Below, one piece after another: positions 30,221 through 49,769 of a DNA stretch of 62,000 nucleotides; within the stretch, counting starts at the first letter, position 1, and the number at the start of each line of letters is the position of its first letter. The DNA lies in contig NW_019091540.1 in NCBI RefSeq assembly GCF_001949145.1, positions 131,528 to 193,527 of the forward strand, given 5' to 3'. The notes under the pieces are model-generated. The model did no database searches and was not told the origin of the DNA. It saw only the letters and a program-made list of their open reading frames with translations. The position numbers and the translations under genes are program-made. This stretch comes from Acanthaster planci (taxonomy: Eukaryota; Echinodermata; Asteroidea; Valvatida; Acanthasteridae).

Positions 30221-31887
30221 GATTGCCGAGAGATTAGTAAGGCGACCACTTTCGCGAGAGGCCATTCAGAAACTGAGCGCCAGGACGTATTTTGTGGAAC
30301 GGAGAATGCATCATCGATTTCTAACCCTCGGGCAAATATTAACCATTGGAATGTTTGTCGACCGGTTCTAAAGGCAACATGAATATTCACGTGTTTGTTC
30401 AGTAGCGAAAGTTTTGTCAAGTCATGTCGGTCGATGGGGGTCATAATGGAGAATCCCCGAAGGGACAAGTGCCCTGGTGGTAACGGACGGGGGGAAGGTG
30501 TTGCCGGTGGCCCCATTTTGTACCTTTCTTGTGCTCTTTACTGGTCATTTCAGCCAGATGAGAAAAAAAGTTGGTACGTTCAAGTTTCACCTTCGTTTGG
30601 GGGACCTACCCCCCTTTGGGGGATAACAGTTGGATTCGCGTCTGTTCCTGGTTCATACCGAACGCTGAGATTAGTAACTGTTAGCTTACAGCAGCGAATT
30701 AAAGACTTCGTTTGCTTTTTGTTGGCATAGCACAATGAAACGTCGGGAACTGGGTGGAGAAAGGGCGAACATAATCTGTCAAAAAATAGTTTGACTAAGG
30801 AATGTCATCCTAACCGAACTGTACAGATTATCTAGTATAGGTCTTGACAATGAGAATGGAGAAAGATTTCACTTCATACAAATTCACACGAAAATAAAAA
30901 CCGCATGATCCCTCAAGTACAATGTGACATAAAATGAAAACAGTGCAATGGGTGATGCCGTCATGATCAGAGTCAGTACATCTAAAAGACAGTTTAAAAT
31001 TATTTTACTTGCCATATAGCTTTCATGCACAAGAACCAAAAACACCTGCAGTTGTGAAGTGTGAAAACAATGATCCCAGGTAACATTGTAGGGAGAATTT
31101 TAAGATGATCAATTTTCTTCAGCTCTTGTACTTGGCATCATTTAATTCACATCATACTCGATACAAACAATAATACTAACTACTGTATCACGTGGAAAAT
31201 ATCAGACGTCTGTGACGTCATCAAACCAGATTTAATATCGCTTGATCACCTCATGATTTTGTAACTAAGCAAACACGAAACGTAGTTTCATAAAAATGTA
31301 ATTTGCAATTGTTTCTAACCTAAGAGGGGCGTTGTTATGACGCTATTTCACTAGACAGGTTTCTTTTTCTTTACGAATTGTTTACCCAAAATTAGCCCAT
31401 TAAAAAGAATTTGTGCCAACAGTTAATTGGCTTACTGGCCCTTGGCCATGCACTAAACAGTGACAAATCACCCAAGAAAGGAAATTTCGCCAAAAGCAGA
31501 AAGCAGAAACCTTTATACAGAAATCTATGTAGTTGTACCGATGAGGTTCCTTTAGTGATGGCATCACACTTTCACTCACAAAATTAATAGCCAAACTTTC
31601 AAGAGCATAAAAAATAAAAAAGGCATCTTCGTGCACTGAAAATAGCAAAAGGAAACCGGAGAGCAATGGTTTAATTAACAGAACAAAGTGGGTATTTTCA
31701 AAGAGGATTCATTAGGAACAGCGCAAAGTCCTTTCAAACGAAAGAGGAAAGAGTGAAACAATTTATCCACTCACTTAAAATAACTACTTTGCTTTGAAAC
31801 TAAACTTGGCCTTAATGTACAAGCATTTTTGGCATGATAATCTCATACGAGACAGATCAATGCACTATTTTGTCAGTTGATGTGCAA
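30221..31887. other. Intergenic spacer between genes C and D
   Basis: The upstream flank of C and downstream flank of D. No gene, tRNA or recognised mobile element was seen. A short GC-rich palindrome (ggggacctacccccctttggggga) lies at 30600. The rest is AT-rich. Confidence 0.5.
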
Positions 31888-33479
31888 TTAATTCACATTA
31901 GTTGCTTTGTACTCGCTGAATCCCTTCCTCCAATCTGCCAGGTCCGTGTACTTCCAGGTACTGAAGGCTTGTCTCCAATCGCGCTCCGCAACGTCCAGAT
32001 CAGCTGAAAACATAAGACCGAAAAAAAGGCAAACATGATTAGTTACTCATCCGCTCTTTCTCAGCCTTGCGGCGTACTGTCATTTCAGTCAGGCTTAGCT
32101 TAATATCCTTCCTTTACCTAATATCGTCCTGAGCTGCGGTACGTAGGTATTCCAGAAGTAACACTGGTCACTCTTGAGTGCTCTGGATGTGGCCAGATTT
32201 AAGCTGAGCACCTTGTACTCCAACTCAGGACGGTGAAGCGAGGCCAGAAATCTCGCTCAGACGCAGAGGACGAGCTAGTAGCATTCGCACTGGGATTTCT
32301 ATCAGAGAGCAGAGGACGCTTGACCAAGTCTTGGACCATTTTTTTCTCCACAGAAAGGAGCATTGGAAATACGATTTTAGGAAAGAATCAAAGGTCCACC
32401 GATGATAACAATCTCATTTTACGGTACATGTACTAAGGTTGATAAAAACGGTCCCGTGACATTTTGATGTGAACGCTTAAACTCAGTGAAAAGTTTCCTG
32501 AAATTTTAACTTTCGGTTTTAATTCAGGATTACATGTCAGTTTTTTGCAATATAACTCGCATAATTTATTGTTTAGCTCTGTTTCAACCCCAAATTTAGT
32601 TTTACTGAAAATGTGACAGCTTTTGTCAAAGTCAACTCACCCTGTCTTGGCAAAAGTGGTCCAAAACTTCATGAACTTGACCGACAGTGCCCTTTCATCA
32701 TCTGTGAAATTGGAATATAACATCTCTGTTTCCGGAGCAAAGGGAAGGCCGAAGACAAACGAGAGATCTTCGGCGTGGGTACTACCCAGCCAGCGTGGAG
32801 AGGCTCCAAAGAGAAGGCTGAAGAAGGATACTGACGGCACGTGTGTCATCTGATACAAGAAGACGCTGTCGCCCCCCTGGGAATGGAAGCGCGCAACACG
32901 GTCGGTTCCGCATGCCATGCCGAAATCTGTCTCATATTCCACGAACGATCTAAAGTAATCATGATCGGCGGAGTCAGCTTTGGACCAGTCTATGTACTGC
33001 ATCCAAATAGCGTTCTGAAGTTGCTCATTGTCTCCACCTGATAATGGGTCCAAAAATGGTTGAAAACTTGCACGTAAGAGGAGCTAAAATTTCTCTTGAA
33101 ATTGTACGAAATCAGAAGTAGGCCTGTAGATTTAAAGAATAGAGGTGGAGATCATCTATAACACTGTTGTTTTGTTCTTACCAAATCAACGCCATCGTGC
33201 ACATATCTATTTATCGTTTCAAATTCGTGTCAGTTGCATGATACCTTGCAACGATGATTTTTATACGCAGGAGCGTCAATCCCCGGGACACAGAGATATA
33301 CCCCCCCAACACACACTTTTTGACTAGGGGTGGGCTATCAATTGGATAACTGCCCCCATACTTTTTTTATGGTGAGATTTTTTCGACTCATATTCAGAAG
33401 TCCTGAAAAGGAGAGAAAATATACAAAAGGTTCAAATGCGCCATTTTTATGTAAAGGGTTACGTGATAGACAGCGCCTG

Positions 33480-34245
33480 CTGCAGTTTTCAAATTTCCGG
33501 TGCTCCTCCAAACGTTTGCCAAACGATGGCCAATCACAATGTGCGAAATCTATCGACCTAAGAAGTCTGGATACCAGACCCAATGATTCTGACTACTCTA
33601 CGAATCAAGGGTCCGGTATCACCCAATGTCCACGTGACCAAGACTGGAGAAATTCCTCCAGTTTTCCTGAAATAGCCGAAATATTCCAAAGTCGTCCTGT
33701 CAATATTCGGCATGTTCGGATGGTACCGTTGATGTTTGGTTATTCCCGGTCGGGTAGGTGTACTAGCTGTTGAACTTAAACTCCCGTATTCTAAACGCAG
33801 CTGTTGATCGTACAATATTTGAAAATCGAAAAGTCACCTTGGCCGAAATGCCAGGCGAAATGCAGAATATAACTTTCTTCTACCACTGCAGGCTTTGTGC
33901 CTGAAACATGCTCTCAGTGGGGATCCACTTGCGGTATTATTGCCCACTGGATGGGAAACGCCTCATTTTTTAGATGTTGCCACGGAAGAAATCAAAAATA
34001 TTCGGGCTCTCAACTTGTGAGCCCTGACCCTTGCGTTGTACATGTATTTATTAATATCCGTGGGTGATGCCTGTCCCTTCTTTTCATTAAGAGCTGTCAG
34101 GGAATCTTTGGGCAAGGAACCAGACTGTGGACCCAATGTGTGTTTCGAAAGGCTCGACAGATTTGGCGCGCGTTGTGATTGGCCAACGCTTTGCAAACTC
34201 TTGGAGGAGCACTATTGTGAATCGCTCGTATTTGAGTTACCCCCC
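33480..34245. mobile_element. Long inverted-repeat element in a gene D intron
   Basis: The left arm (33490-33575, with gtgctcctccaaacgtttgc and ccaatcacaatgtgcgaaat) is the imperfect reverse complement of the right arm (34150-34240, with tggcgcgcgttgtgattggcc and gcaaactcttggaggagcac). The same arms make the compact foldback at 36008-36181. The open frame over 33330-33773 shows no protein motif and overlaps the arms; I take it as chance. Confidence 0.6.
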
Positions 34246-35066
34246 CCCCATCTCCGCCCAGTGTCAGCCACAAATTTACGCAACTGTTAATAGTCTATCA
34301 AAGCGCCCTGCGGTTACATTTTAGCCACTTCGACGGACAAAAACTGACTACGAAATTGTGATCAAGTTTGTTACGTTAAGTTTTAAAAAGTGCAAGGCCT
34401 GCAGAAGTAAACTCCTCTGTGAATCCTGAGTTACCCAGGAAACTTGAGAGTTCCCCGGAAACGAGTTCGTCGAAATCCTGTGCGCTGAGGGTCGGGGGTA
34501 CATCGGAGGTCGCGTAGCTCGCAAAGCGTGGACTGAACGCGATTGCTGGCGTGCCTTCATCTTTGTTGGTGCCAATGAGAAGTTCCACGTGATTGGTCCG
34601 ACCAGTAGCGTAGAGATTGGCCGGCGTGTCCACCAGAAAAGTCCCATCAACAACCGCGGTCCAACAGAAAGTTGATTGAAGCATACCCTTGAGTGAACAG
34701 AGAGCAACAATGACAAATCAATGAAATCATAAATATCTCACACAGGTGCCTTATTTCTCTAACGGCAAAATATATGTAATGTGTATTGTAACAGTGGCAT
34801 TTTTATAACGTATGAATGTTGGAAGGAATCTTTACCGGGCCGGTTTCAGCGAAGAGTGCTGACGTGTTCTTTTCTCTCATGCAATTCACCAGAGCCACAC
34901 TGCTAGAGGCACTGCAGTCCAGCGCCGCGCCACCCCGATCCGAAACGCCTGGCTACGAAGCATAGCTGTGTCTTCGGAAAATGCAAGTGGTGAAAACACT
35001 GTTCCACTCTGAAAGAGATTTCCCACCAAAATGCATTAGTCTTATCAACCAGATTTAGAAGGACAC

Positions 35067-35234
35067 ACACCTACATCAATTCCACATACACCTACATCAA
35101 TTCCACATACACCTACATCAATTCCACATACACCTACATCAATTCCACATACACCTACATCAATTCCACATACACCTACATCAATTCCACATACACCTAC
35201 ATCAATTCCACATACACCTACATTAATTCCACGT
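35067..35234. repeat. 21-base tandem repeat, eight copies
   Basis: Eight head-to-tail copies of acacctacatcaattccacat. The first seven are identical and the last has two changes (cattaatt, ccacgt). It lies in the intron between exons 5 and 4 of gene D. The near identity implies recent expansion. Confidence 0.97.
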
Positions 35235-35773
35235 AGGGCCTAGGTCCATATTAAAATGTAAAGCTTTACAAGTGACAAGGCTCATCTTTTAAGTGGTCGT
35301 TTTCTTCTCCTGTTTAGGTTTAAAGTTCAAATAGCTGTTGTTAAAATTGTATTCATAACTTAAAAAAATTAATAAATCCCTGTCAGTATGATTGGTGGAT
35401 CATGCATCACGTGTCATTAAATTATTCAACCCAACGCATGGTGCAGCCGCACTGTGAAAAAAAATTAATTGCACGCGCGCCACATTTTATTCCAGTCGGC
35501 CGCAATCAGGAGTTAGAAAGAAAAAGTTTAACAATTTTGCACATTTAGTAGAGAGAATAAGAAAATTCCATCAAATGTACCAGACTGCCACCGTTGGAGG
35601 ATTGACAGCAGCGCTCTGTTACGTACTCAAGGACGGCTACTGATCGATTTTACACTACATGTCTGTTTTTTTCTTCTGTTTAGCAATGACACCGAGTCTT
35701 GAACATTCTTAATTCTCTCTGCGTTACTATGGTGATGGGGAGTTGAATGAGTATCTATAGAAGTTCTGCAAGG

Positions 35774-35880
35774 CAGCCATCTTTCCGGTCAGTGTTTTTG
35801 TTCCGTAGGGATACACGTGACAAGTAGACTTTTTGTGCATATCCCCCATAACAAAAAAGCACTGACCGGAAAGATGGCTG
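35774..35880. repeat. Perfect 21-base inverted repeat (hairpin)
   Basis: CAGCCATCTTTCCGGTCAGTG at 35774-35794 is mirrored exactly at 35860-35880; the complementarity continues imperfectly inwards (TTTTTGTT against AACAAAAAAG). The loop is about 65 bases. Probably a small MITE. Confidence 0.85.
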
Positions 35881-36007
35881 TCGTGCATAACCGCTATTTG
35901 TACGCATGGGACCGAAAGAACTAAAACATGAATACTCCAAACATCGAAGGGCACAAAATACTATAGAGATTTCGACTGTTTTACAGATATTTTATTCCCC
36001 AAGTCTC

Positions 36008-36181
36008 AATACTGGCGTTCACAAAAGTGCGCCTCCAAGAGTTTGCAACGCGTTGACCAATCACAATACGCGAAATTTGTCGACCCAATCTGCGTTTGGA
36101 AAGGGTCAACAAATTTCGCGCGCTGTGATTTTCCAACGCGTTGCAAACTCTTTGAGAAGCATAATTGTCAATCGCCCGTAT
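36008..36181. mobile_element. Compact foldback MITE in a gene D intron
   Basis: The arms 36030-36086 and 36104-36161 are close reverse complements (both carry agtttgcaacgcgttg and cgcgaaatttgt), with a weaker extension to 36008 and 36181. The spacer is about 17 bases. The family is shared with 33480-34245. Confidence 0.8.
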
Positions 36182-36215
36182 TGGTCCCATTTTAGTAACT
36201 GAAACTAGTTTGTCA

Positions 36216-36428
<213 letters not shown>

Positions 36429-36859
36429 TCAGAATTCTGCATCATCATTATCATAATGAGACTCCTGCAAAGAATGGAAAGTGCAAGTTCACAACAAACC
36501 TAACAAATCAAATCAAGTCAAGCTATTGAAATAAGTCTTGAAGAAACCTTTCCGGCTTTTTTGCCATTTCAAACTGGTCTTTAGACTGGAATGACGAATG
36601 TCATTGGACATGTTAAGCTGACTCGTCCACCAGGCCGCTCTTTGACCGAAGAACGTTGCTAGTTCAATCAAATTGCATTATATGAAGCCTCATCTTGGAG
36701 AATTTTCATAAATTTTTCACCGGAAAGATGGTTATATTACAGATTCAAAAGGCCAAGGTGAAACCACGGCCAGTGATTTGAAAAAAAATGCTTCTCGAAT
36801 TCGATAACTAGAGATTCCATGTGTTAATTTAAAACATTTTTTAATTTTTTTTCTGCCTA

Positions 36860-36964
<105 letters not shown>

Positions 36965-38084
36965 TTATGGGAACATAAAATGTACGAGTACATCAAACTT
37001 CATAATGCATTTCGCCGCAGCGTCAGCCCTGAGCATGGCTTCCTCCTCAGGAGTTGTAAAGAAAAGGTATTATCGTGATCTACTGATATGAAAGTTAACA
37101 AAGATCCATTTCACAATCTAAAATGAAAACCAACACGCTACTCAAATCAAATCCACGTTTTGCGTCCAAGGCGGCAAAATTGACTTTTTCATAAACGACG
37201 ATCTAATTTTTCCATCTGTAAAAAAGCGCTACCCCTTAAAGGGCCATGGTAGTACCATTTCTAGAATGATGGCGCTTTCAATATTCCCGTGACAACATGT
37301 CCCCTCCTACCTCCACGGCGCTGGATATGCCACTTTTCAAACACGTCTCAACTTGCAGTGCGTTACCAAAGTAGATAAACTCTTTCAGACAAATTTTATA
37401 TCGCCCCTTTTCAGGTTATATGCTTTGTGAGTGAAAAAAAAAGGGACTCGGAAACCTTTTGTTCATGATTTCACTTAAGCCTTAACTTGTTATTAATTGA
37501 GGCCGTATCAAGGATCATTGGTCGTCCCGACGCGTGATATTCAAATATTTGAGAGTTTCGTTGTTAATGAACTAACTTTTAGCAGATCTCTCTGCTGTAA
37601 TCTTTTCGCTGAAAGTATAAATGAATGGTGTTTTCCGGCAGGTACATTAGCTTTTTACAGAGCATTCTGTACTGCATATACCTGTAGTTAGGAAGCCAAA
37701 TACGTTCAGACGATAATTAATACTGACGACGATGACATCACCTACTGCAACCAATCGCTGTCCGCTATAAGCTGTTTCCACGGCAGACCCTCTGACGAAA
37801 CCACCGCCGTGTATCCAGACCATGACAGCAGCGCCCCCTGGCTGTGAAAAGGAGACAGGTTTCTGAAACTGATGATATAGGTGAAGTCAACAGAAACCTC
37901 ATTTGTTCATTGATTGGTGTGGACTTAGTTTCTCCACACATCCTGACTAACGGATCAATAACCAGCAAATTGCGTCCTATGGCACTCATAGCCCAAACCG
38001 AACAACATCATGTAAATCGTTTCCATCACGATACACTGCTTTCTAGATGATCTAAGTTTGTGCTTAACCTGTGCACAAAAGCCT

Positions 38085-38805
38085 GTACTATCCACCTCGA
38101 GCAGAAGCACCCCCTCGTCGTTTGATAAGAGTCATATTGGTCGGGAGTACTCATTTTGTTATAGTAGCGAAATGCGACCGTAAAGCGTACATTTCATAAA
38201 AGGGGCCTCCGTTGCTAAGAAAACTGCGCCCTCTCTTGGTTCAGCTCGCGACTCAAACTGATAGGGACACATGACTCACTACTGCATGTACTTATACAGC
38301 CGCCAGTCATCGGCTTGTATGTGGGCACTCTTCTTGTGATGTAACCTGCCGCAGCCCAGCTGTAACAGATGCAAAGCCATGGCTCGAAAAAGCGAACTCA
38401 GGGTATAGGCATAAAGAGTTCCAATGAAAAACAGTATCAGCCAAGCAGCGCCTGAAAAGCTGGGTGATAGGCTACCACCCGTCTTGAGTCAAGGGAAGAA
38501 TTTTTCCACAGAATAACTGTCCAATTATTCACCAATGAAAGAATCTAAGGACCCTCAACCTCCCCGAGAGAGGGGACAATTCCTTTAAAAATGGCAAGAT
38601 GTATCCGATAAGAGACAACTTGCCACCCTCCCCTTGGAAGGCCGCTATTTTCTTAGCAGCGGAGGCTCCTTCGGTCGGAACTGAACTTCGCTGGTTCACG
38701 AACGACTAGGAAATGCACGGGTTACGGTCGAATCACTACCGAGAAAATGATTTTTTTTCAACCGATGAAGGAGTGCTTCTGCTCGAGGCGGTATGTTATA
38801 AAACG
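38085..38805. mobile_element. Foldback element in gene D intron 1
   Basis: The left arm begins ccacctcgagcagaagcacc and the right arm ends gtgcttctgctcgaggcgg, its reverse complement. Similarity continues inwards for over 100 bases (for example gcgaccgtaaagc against cgtaacccgtgc and the atttt/gtagtgat segments). No reading frame. Single arms occur at 3985-4130 and 20500-20620, and an internal piece at 4607-4720, so this is a dispersed family. Confidence 0.7.
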
Positions 38806-38957
38806 TGTGCTTCTGTCGGTTGACTTTGTTGCTCGAGACTGCTGGACATCGGTCAGGTGGTTACTCATAAGACCTCAACATTAGATTTCATGATTTCATA
38901 AAAGCATTTTCGGAATTTTGAGGCACAAAACTGATTTATTTGTAAATGATCCTATTG

Positions 38958-39071
38958 CAGTGGCGTAGCCGGGGGGCTGGGGGCACGTGCCCCTCCACAC
39001 ATTCCCAATGCCCCCTTTGACCTCTCTACCCTTTGACACCCCCCACTAGTAAAATCCTAGCTACGCCACTG
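38958..39071. mobile_element. hAT-like MITE with 8-base target duplication
   Basis: The left end CAGTGGCGTAGC (38958) and right end GCTACGCCACTG (39071) are perfect 12-base terminal inverted repeats. The flanking 8-mers TCCTATTG (38950-38957) and TCCTATAG (39072-39079) differ at one base. The element is 114 bases with no coding capacity. It sits 29 bases from the end of the target duplication to the exon 1 border of gene D. Confidence 0.85.
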
Positions 39072-39482
39072 TCCTATAGGCCTGTAAAGTGCTTAAATAT
39101 TACTAACCACAGCAGTTTTCGGTGCAAATATATTGAGATAAAGGCAGTCTTCGCTCGTCGGTGCACCGTGCAGCAGTACCGCGTCCTGCACGCAGGCGTC
39201 TCGGAAGTACGTGGCGTCGTACGTACCGTCCCACGGCCCCTTAGCCACCGGGGGCCTGAATCGCAGCTGCCCCACAGGCGGCTCAGCGAACGGTATCCCC
39301 TTGAAGACATCGATGGTCTTGTTCACGTTGATGAACTGGGACTCCTGGAAAGTCTCAGTGGTGCCGACAAGAATGCCTTGTTGTACGGTGACTGTTGGGC
39401 TCCCTTGTGCAGCCGATAAGGCCACGAGCAAACCTAACGTGAGGAGGCTGAAAAAGGCTCTTGCGAAGTCTTTACCAGCCAT

Positions 39483-40752
39483 TTTGACAAGTATAAGAAA
39501 TGAAGGAAACCCTATAAAGCGATCCCTTTTGCCAGCATACAAAAGAACTATTTTGGAACTATCCGCATGTGCGGCAAGCACAAACTGCAAACTTGATCGA
39601 GTACAAACAACCGGGCGTCTCAGTGATATGGACGATTTGGCAAAAAAATGATAGGAATATCACGTCACAATTCAAAGACTGTCCCATGCAAACTTGCCTT
39701 GTCGTAGACTTGTCGTTAGATAAACACCGTTACGTAAGCCGAGTAGGACGATCAAAATAACCCTCACGGGAACAAAGAGACAGGACACGAAGACATACTG
39801 CCTTCTTGTATCTTGTCCCGTCCGATACATACTCCACCCAGAGCCAGTGAAACGGTGTTTCGATTTCAGTTTGACCAATAACTTATTTAAGACACAAAGT
39901 ATCCACGACAAAACTAATGTTTATTCTGAAAAGGGACCCTTGACAAAGACATCCACAGGGGGGGGGTATTTTGTAAGCAGTTCATCGCGCCTACTTACAA
40001 TTCCAAGGTTTCCCTTTGACGTTTAAGAGAGAAACGATATTTCCATAATGAATCTGGACATCTCACAAAATAGACAAATCGTTCACGTGCCACTGAAATT
40101 TCCATACAGCAAATTCATTGTGGCTACACTCTAAATGTACCACCAATGACCATAACCAATAATTCAGTAAAAATACCAAAAATACATGGGTCGATCATAA
40201 TAGTACATCTTTGTACCTCTGAAAATCCTAAATAAATGTTGCTTGTCTAGCACTAAACCTTTTTATGACGTTATCTTTGCCTGTCATCCATAAACAGTTT
40301 TAGTGTTCTTTAATATACTACTTGTTAAACTTTCGCAATGTTTAACACCATGTATGTTAACGTGTCAACAGTTTTACCCTTGTGATTACACATGTACTGT
40401 CTATCATTAGCGTATCCAGGTGGGGGGGGGTAAATTGTTATTTTTTTTCCCTACAAATGGCTGTCCAATTTTTTCCTCCGTAAAAGAACTGACATTAACC
40501 TCGAGCTCTTCCCAAAGTGTTAACATTTTTGAAATGGCACTGCAACCTAACCATTTCTAAAATGCTGGCACTTCCAGCTGGACAGTTACAGCTGCCTATG
40601 AGGTTTTCAGTATTGACACACTGCAGACTTGAGTCAATTTCACAGAAAAAGAGGTATTTTTGTAACTGGCCGAAGCGTAGAAGAACATTTTCAAAAAATG
40701 AGTCAATATGCAGTTGAGTGCATGTGACCCCATAATTTTCTTTAACAGCGTC
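39483..40752. other. Intergenic spacer between genes D and E
   Basis: The upstream flank of D and downstream flank of E. No gene or RNA gene seen. The G-run with cattagcgtatccagg at 40400 resembles one end of the CAGTGGCGTA repeats but has no partner. Confidence 0.5.
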
Positions 40753-47817
<7,065 letters not shown>

Positions 47818-48127
47818 CCCGTCCAATCTGTACACTGACTACCGCACCAAGGACCCTACGTACGCGTGGCTTGATAAAAATGGTGAACTACACAGCGCGG
47901 CGTCGAAAAATTGAACAAACTTTCACATGCTCTGACACTCGTCTGATACCGTATCTGCTTCCATATATCATAACCACTTTGGGGTGGTTTTAATCGTTTG
48001 GACGGATCACAACTGAAACAGCAAACTACAAAACAGCAGATGACAGTCACCTCTTCGTTGCTGGTGTTCGGTGACGATGCTGGCACAGTTTTTACATCGA
48101 GGTCAATCCCGCACCAAGAGTATTCGA

Positions 48128-48320
48128 TATTCAAACTAAGGCGCTGATAACCTCGATAAAGACTTGAATTTATGAGTAAACAAAGCTCTACTGGTGATAT
48201 AAGTGGTGGGAAATCAGTGGCGTGTTAAGCTGGAATACGTTTAAACGATTGTGAGAACTAGAAGCCGAAATATAGGAGGAAAGCTTTTTAATGAGGCTCC
48301 CAGACAAAAGCCTAAGCTGG
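48128..48320 (+). repeat. Direct repeat, copy 1 (upstream of gene E)
   Basis: Starts near aaggcgctgataacctcgat and includes gagtaaacaaagctc and cagtggcgtg. Copy 2 is at 48480-48695 in the same orientation. Confidence 0.7.
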
Positions 48321-48479
48321 AACTCGTTTTCCAACTCACAAACCAGTTTTGAACTGAAACAAGGAACGGCAAAAACATCGGCAGAATGACTTTCGGCTTA
48401 CCGTATTTCTTTGTCGGCAACCGCGGGTGTTTGGCGTACAGATACCGGTACAGGTCAATACCAAGATAAGAACATTTGA

Positions 48480-48695
48480 TATCTTTTTCAAGTTAAGGCG
48501 CTGATGACCTCGATAAGGATTGTGATTTACAAGTAAACAAAGCTCCCCTTCTGATGTAACTCGAGAGAAACACAGTGGCGTGTGAAGATAGGATCCAAAT
48601 TTTAGGGTAACCGTGCGGAAAAGTCTTGTTAGTAGAAGAAACGCTTTGCCCATCATTTTTCTTAAATGACGCATCCAGGCAAGAGCCTCAGATGC
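48480..48695 (+). repeat. Direct repeat, copy 2
   Basis: Carries aaggcgctgatgacctcgat, aagtaaacaaagctc and acagtggcgtg, in the order of copy 1. Divergence is visible at many sites, so the duplication is not recent. Confidence 0.7.
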
Positions 48696-49769
48696 AAGTC
48701 GATATTCAAGAACTAGACATCGATTGGGTCGTGTCCTGGATGATTTCAATTTGGAAAATTGTCAACATGTCGACCAGTTTGCTGGCCAATGGTTGTGTTT
48801 GTATAAATAGTATCAAGGGCCCCTCTCTGAACAGGGATTTTGCCGTGTCTTGCATGGCTATTATTTATTTCGAGGAGGATGAAACCGTAGGTATGGTCCA
48901 TAGGTCTACATGCATGTGTGCTGGTTTGAGATAATCACAGTCTTTACAAACTGTTCCCATATGCAATGGCGGAATTGAAAGCGCCAAAGTAGAATCAGGT
49001 ACCACCAATCCTGCAGGGAAGGGATTCTATGCGGATGAAAACAAAACGGACAATTCTTTTTTTGGGGGGGGGTTCCATTTTGAATGCCCAAACGCTTCAT
49101 AAGTGCGCCCAATTGGGAATACAGATAATTATGCCTATTTTTAGGCCGCAAATACAATACCCCTTCCCCTCAGATCTTTGAGTGCAAGAAAAAGCAGGTA
49201 TAAATGTTATTAACCGCTGACTCCATGGATATTAAATCAAGCTCTTCAAAACACAGCTTGCTGTCTAGCCGAGGTGGCCACAGTATGTAGCCGCGACTAT
49301 GAACCGTTACAAAAGCAGAAAAGTGGCAAAAACAAACTTAAGCAATGGCTAAAAACCGACATACAGTACTGCATCAGGTACCATCATGGGTGTTGCGAGG
49401 AAAAAAATCAATCGGAAAATTGAAATCTAAACAAAGCGAAAAAAGAAAAGAAAAAAGAAAGAAAGAAAAGAAAGAGGGAGAGCAATATTGGAAAAACACC
49501 ACTTCAGTTATAAATACCTCGGAATCGACCCCTTTTCACCGTTATAGTTTGTTAGTTTGCTGCTGAGTGCTTAACCCCCCCCCCCTGGAAAAATCACAGC
49601 AGGGGGAACCAAAAGATGCAGGCCATTGTTCGATGTATTTGATACAGTGAATGTTGCAATCCTTAGACAAGCGACTTTCAAAGTGATTGTAAATGCTGGA
49701 GACACTAATTATATTAAAGGAGCCTCAAAATGAAATTAAACCTGGTACAGCTGCCAGAATAATACGAAC

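Larger units (their letters stand above)
47818..49769. other. Spacer between gene E and the F-like pseudogene
   Basis: The 5' flank of E. It contains the direct duplication 48128-48320 / 48480-48695 and a purine tract at 49437-49480. No gene recognised; the open frames at 48336-48749 and 49345-49566 are repeat or low-complexity derived. Confidence 0.5.

Noticed and set aside
33330-33773. 147-codon open frame on the plus strand
   Set aside because: It overlaps the arm of an inverted-repeat element, has no motif or start context, and lies in an intron of gene D.
35067-35234. CRISPR-like array
   Set aside because: The units are contiguous 21-mers without spacers in eukaryotic intron DNA; it is a simple satellite.
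49345-49566. Lys/Glu-rich frame
   Set aside because: Caused by the GAAA purine tract at 49437-49480.
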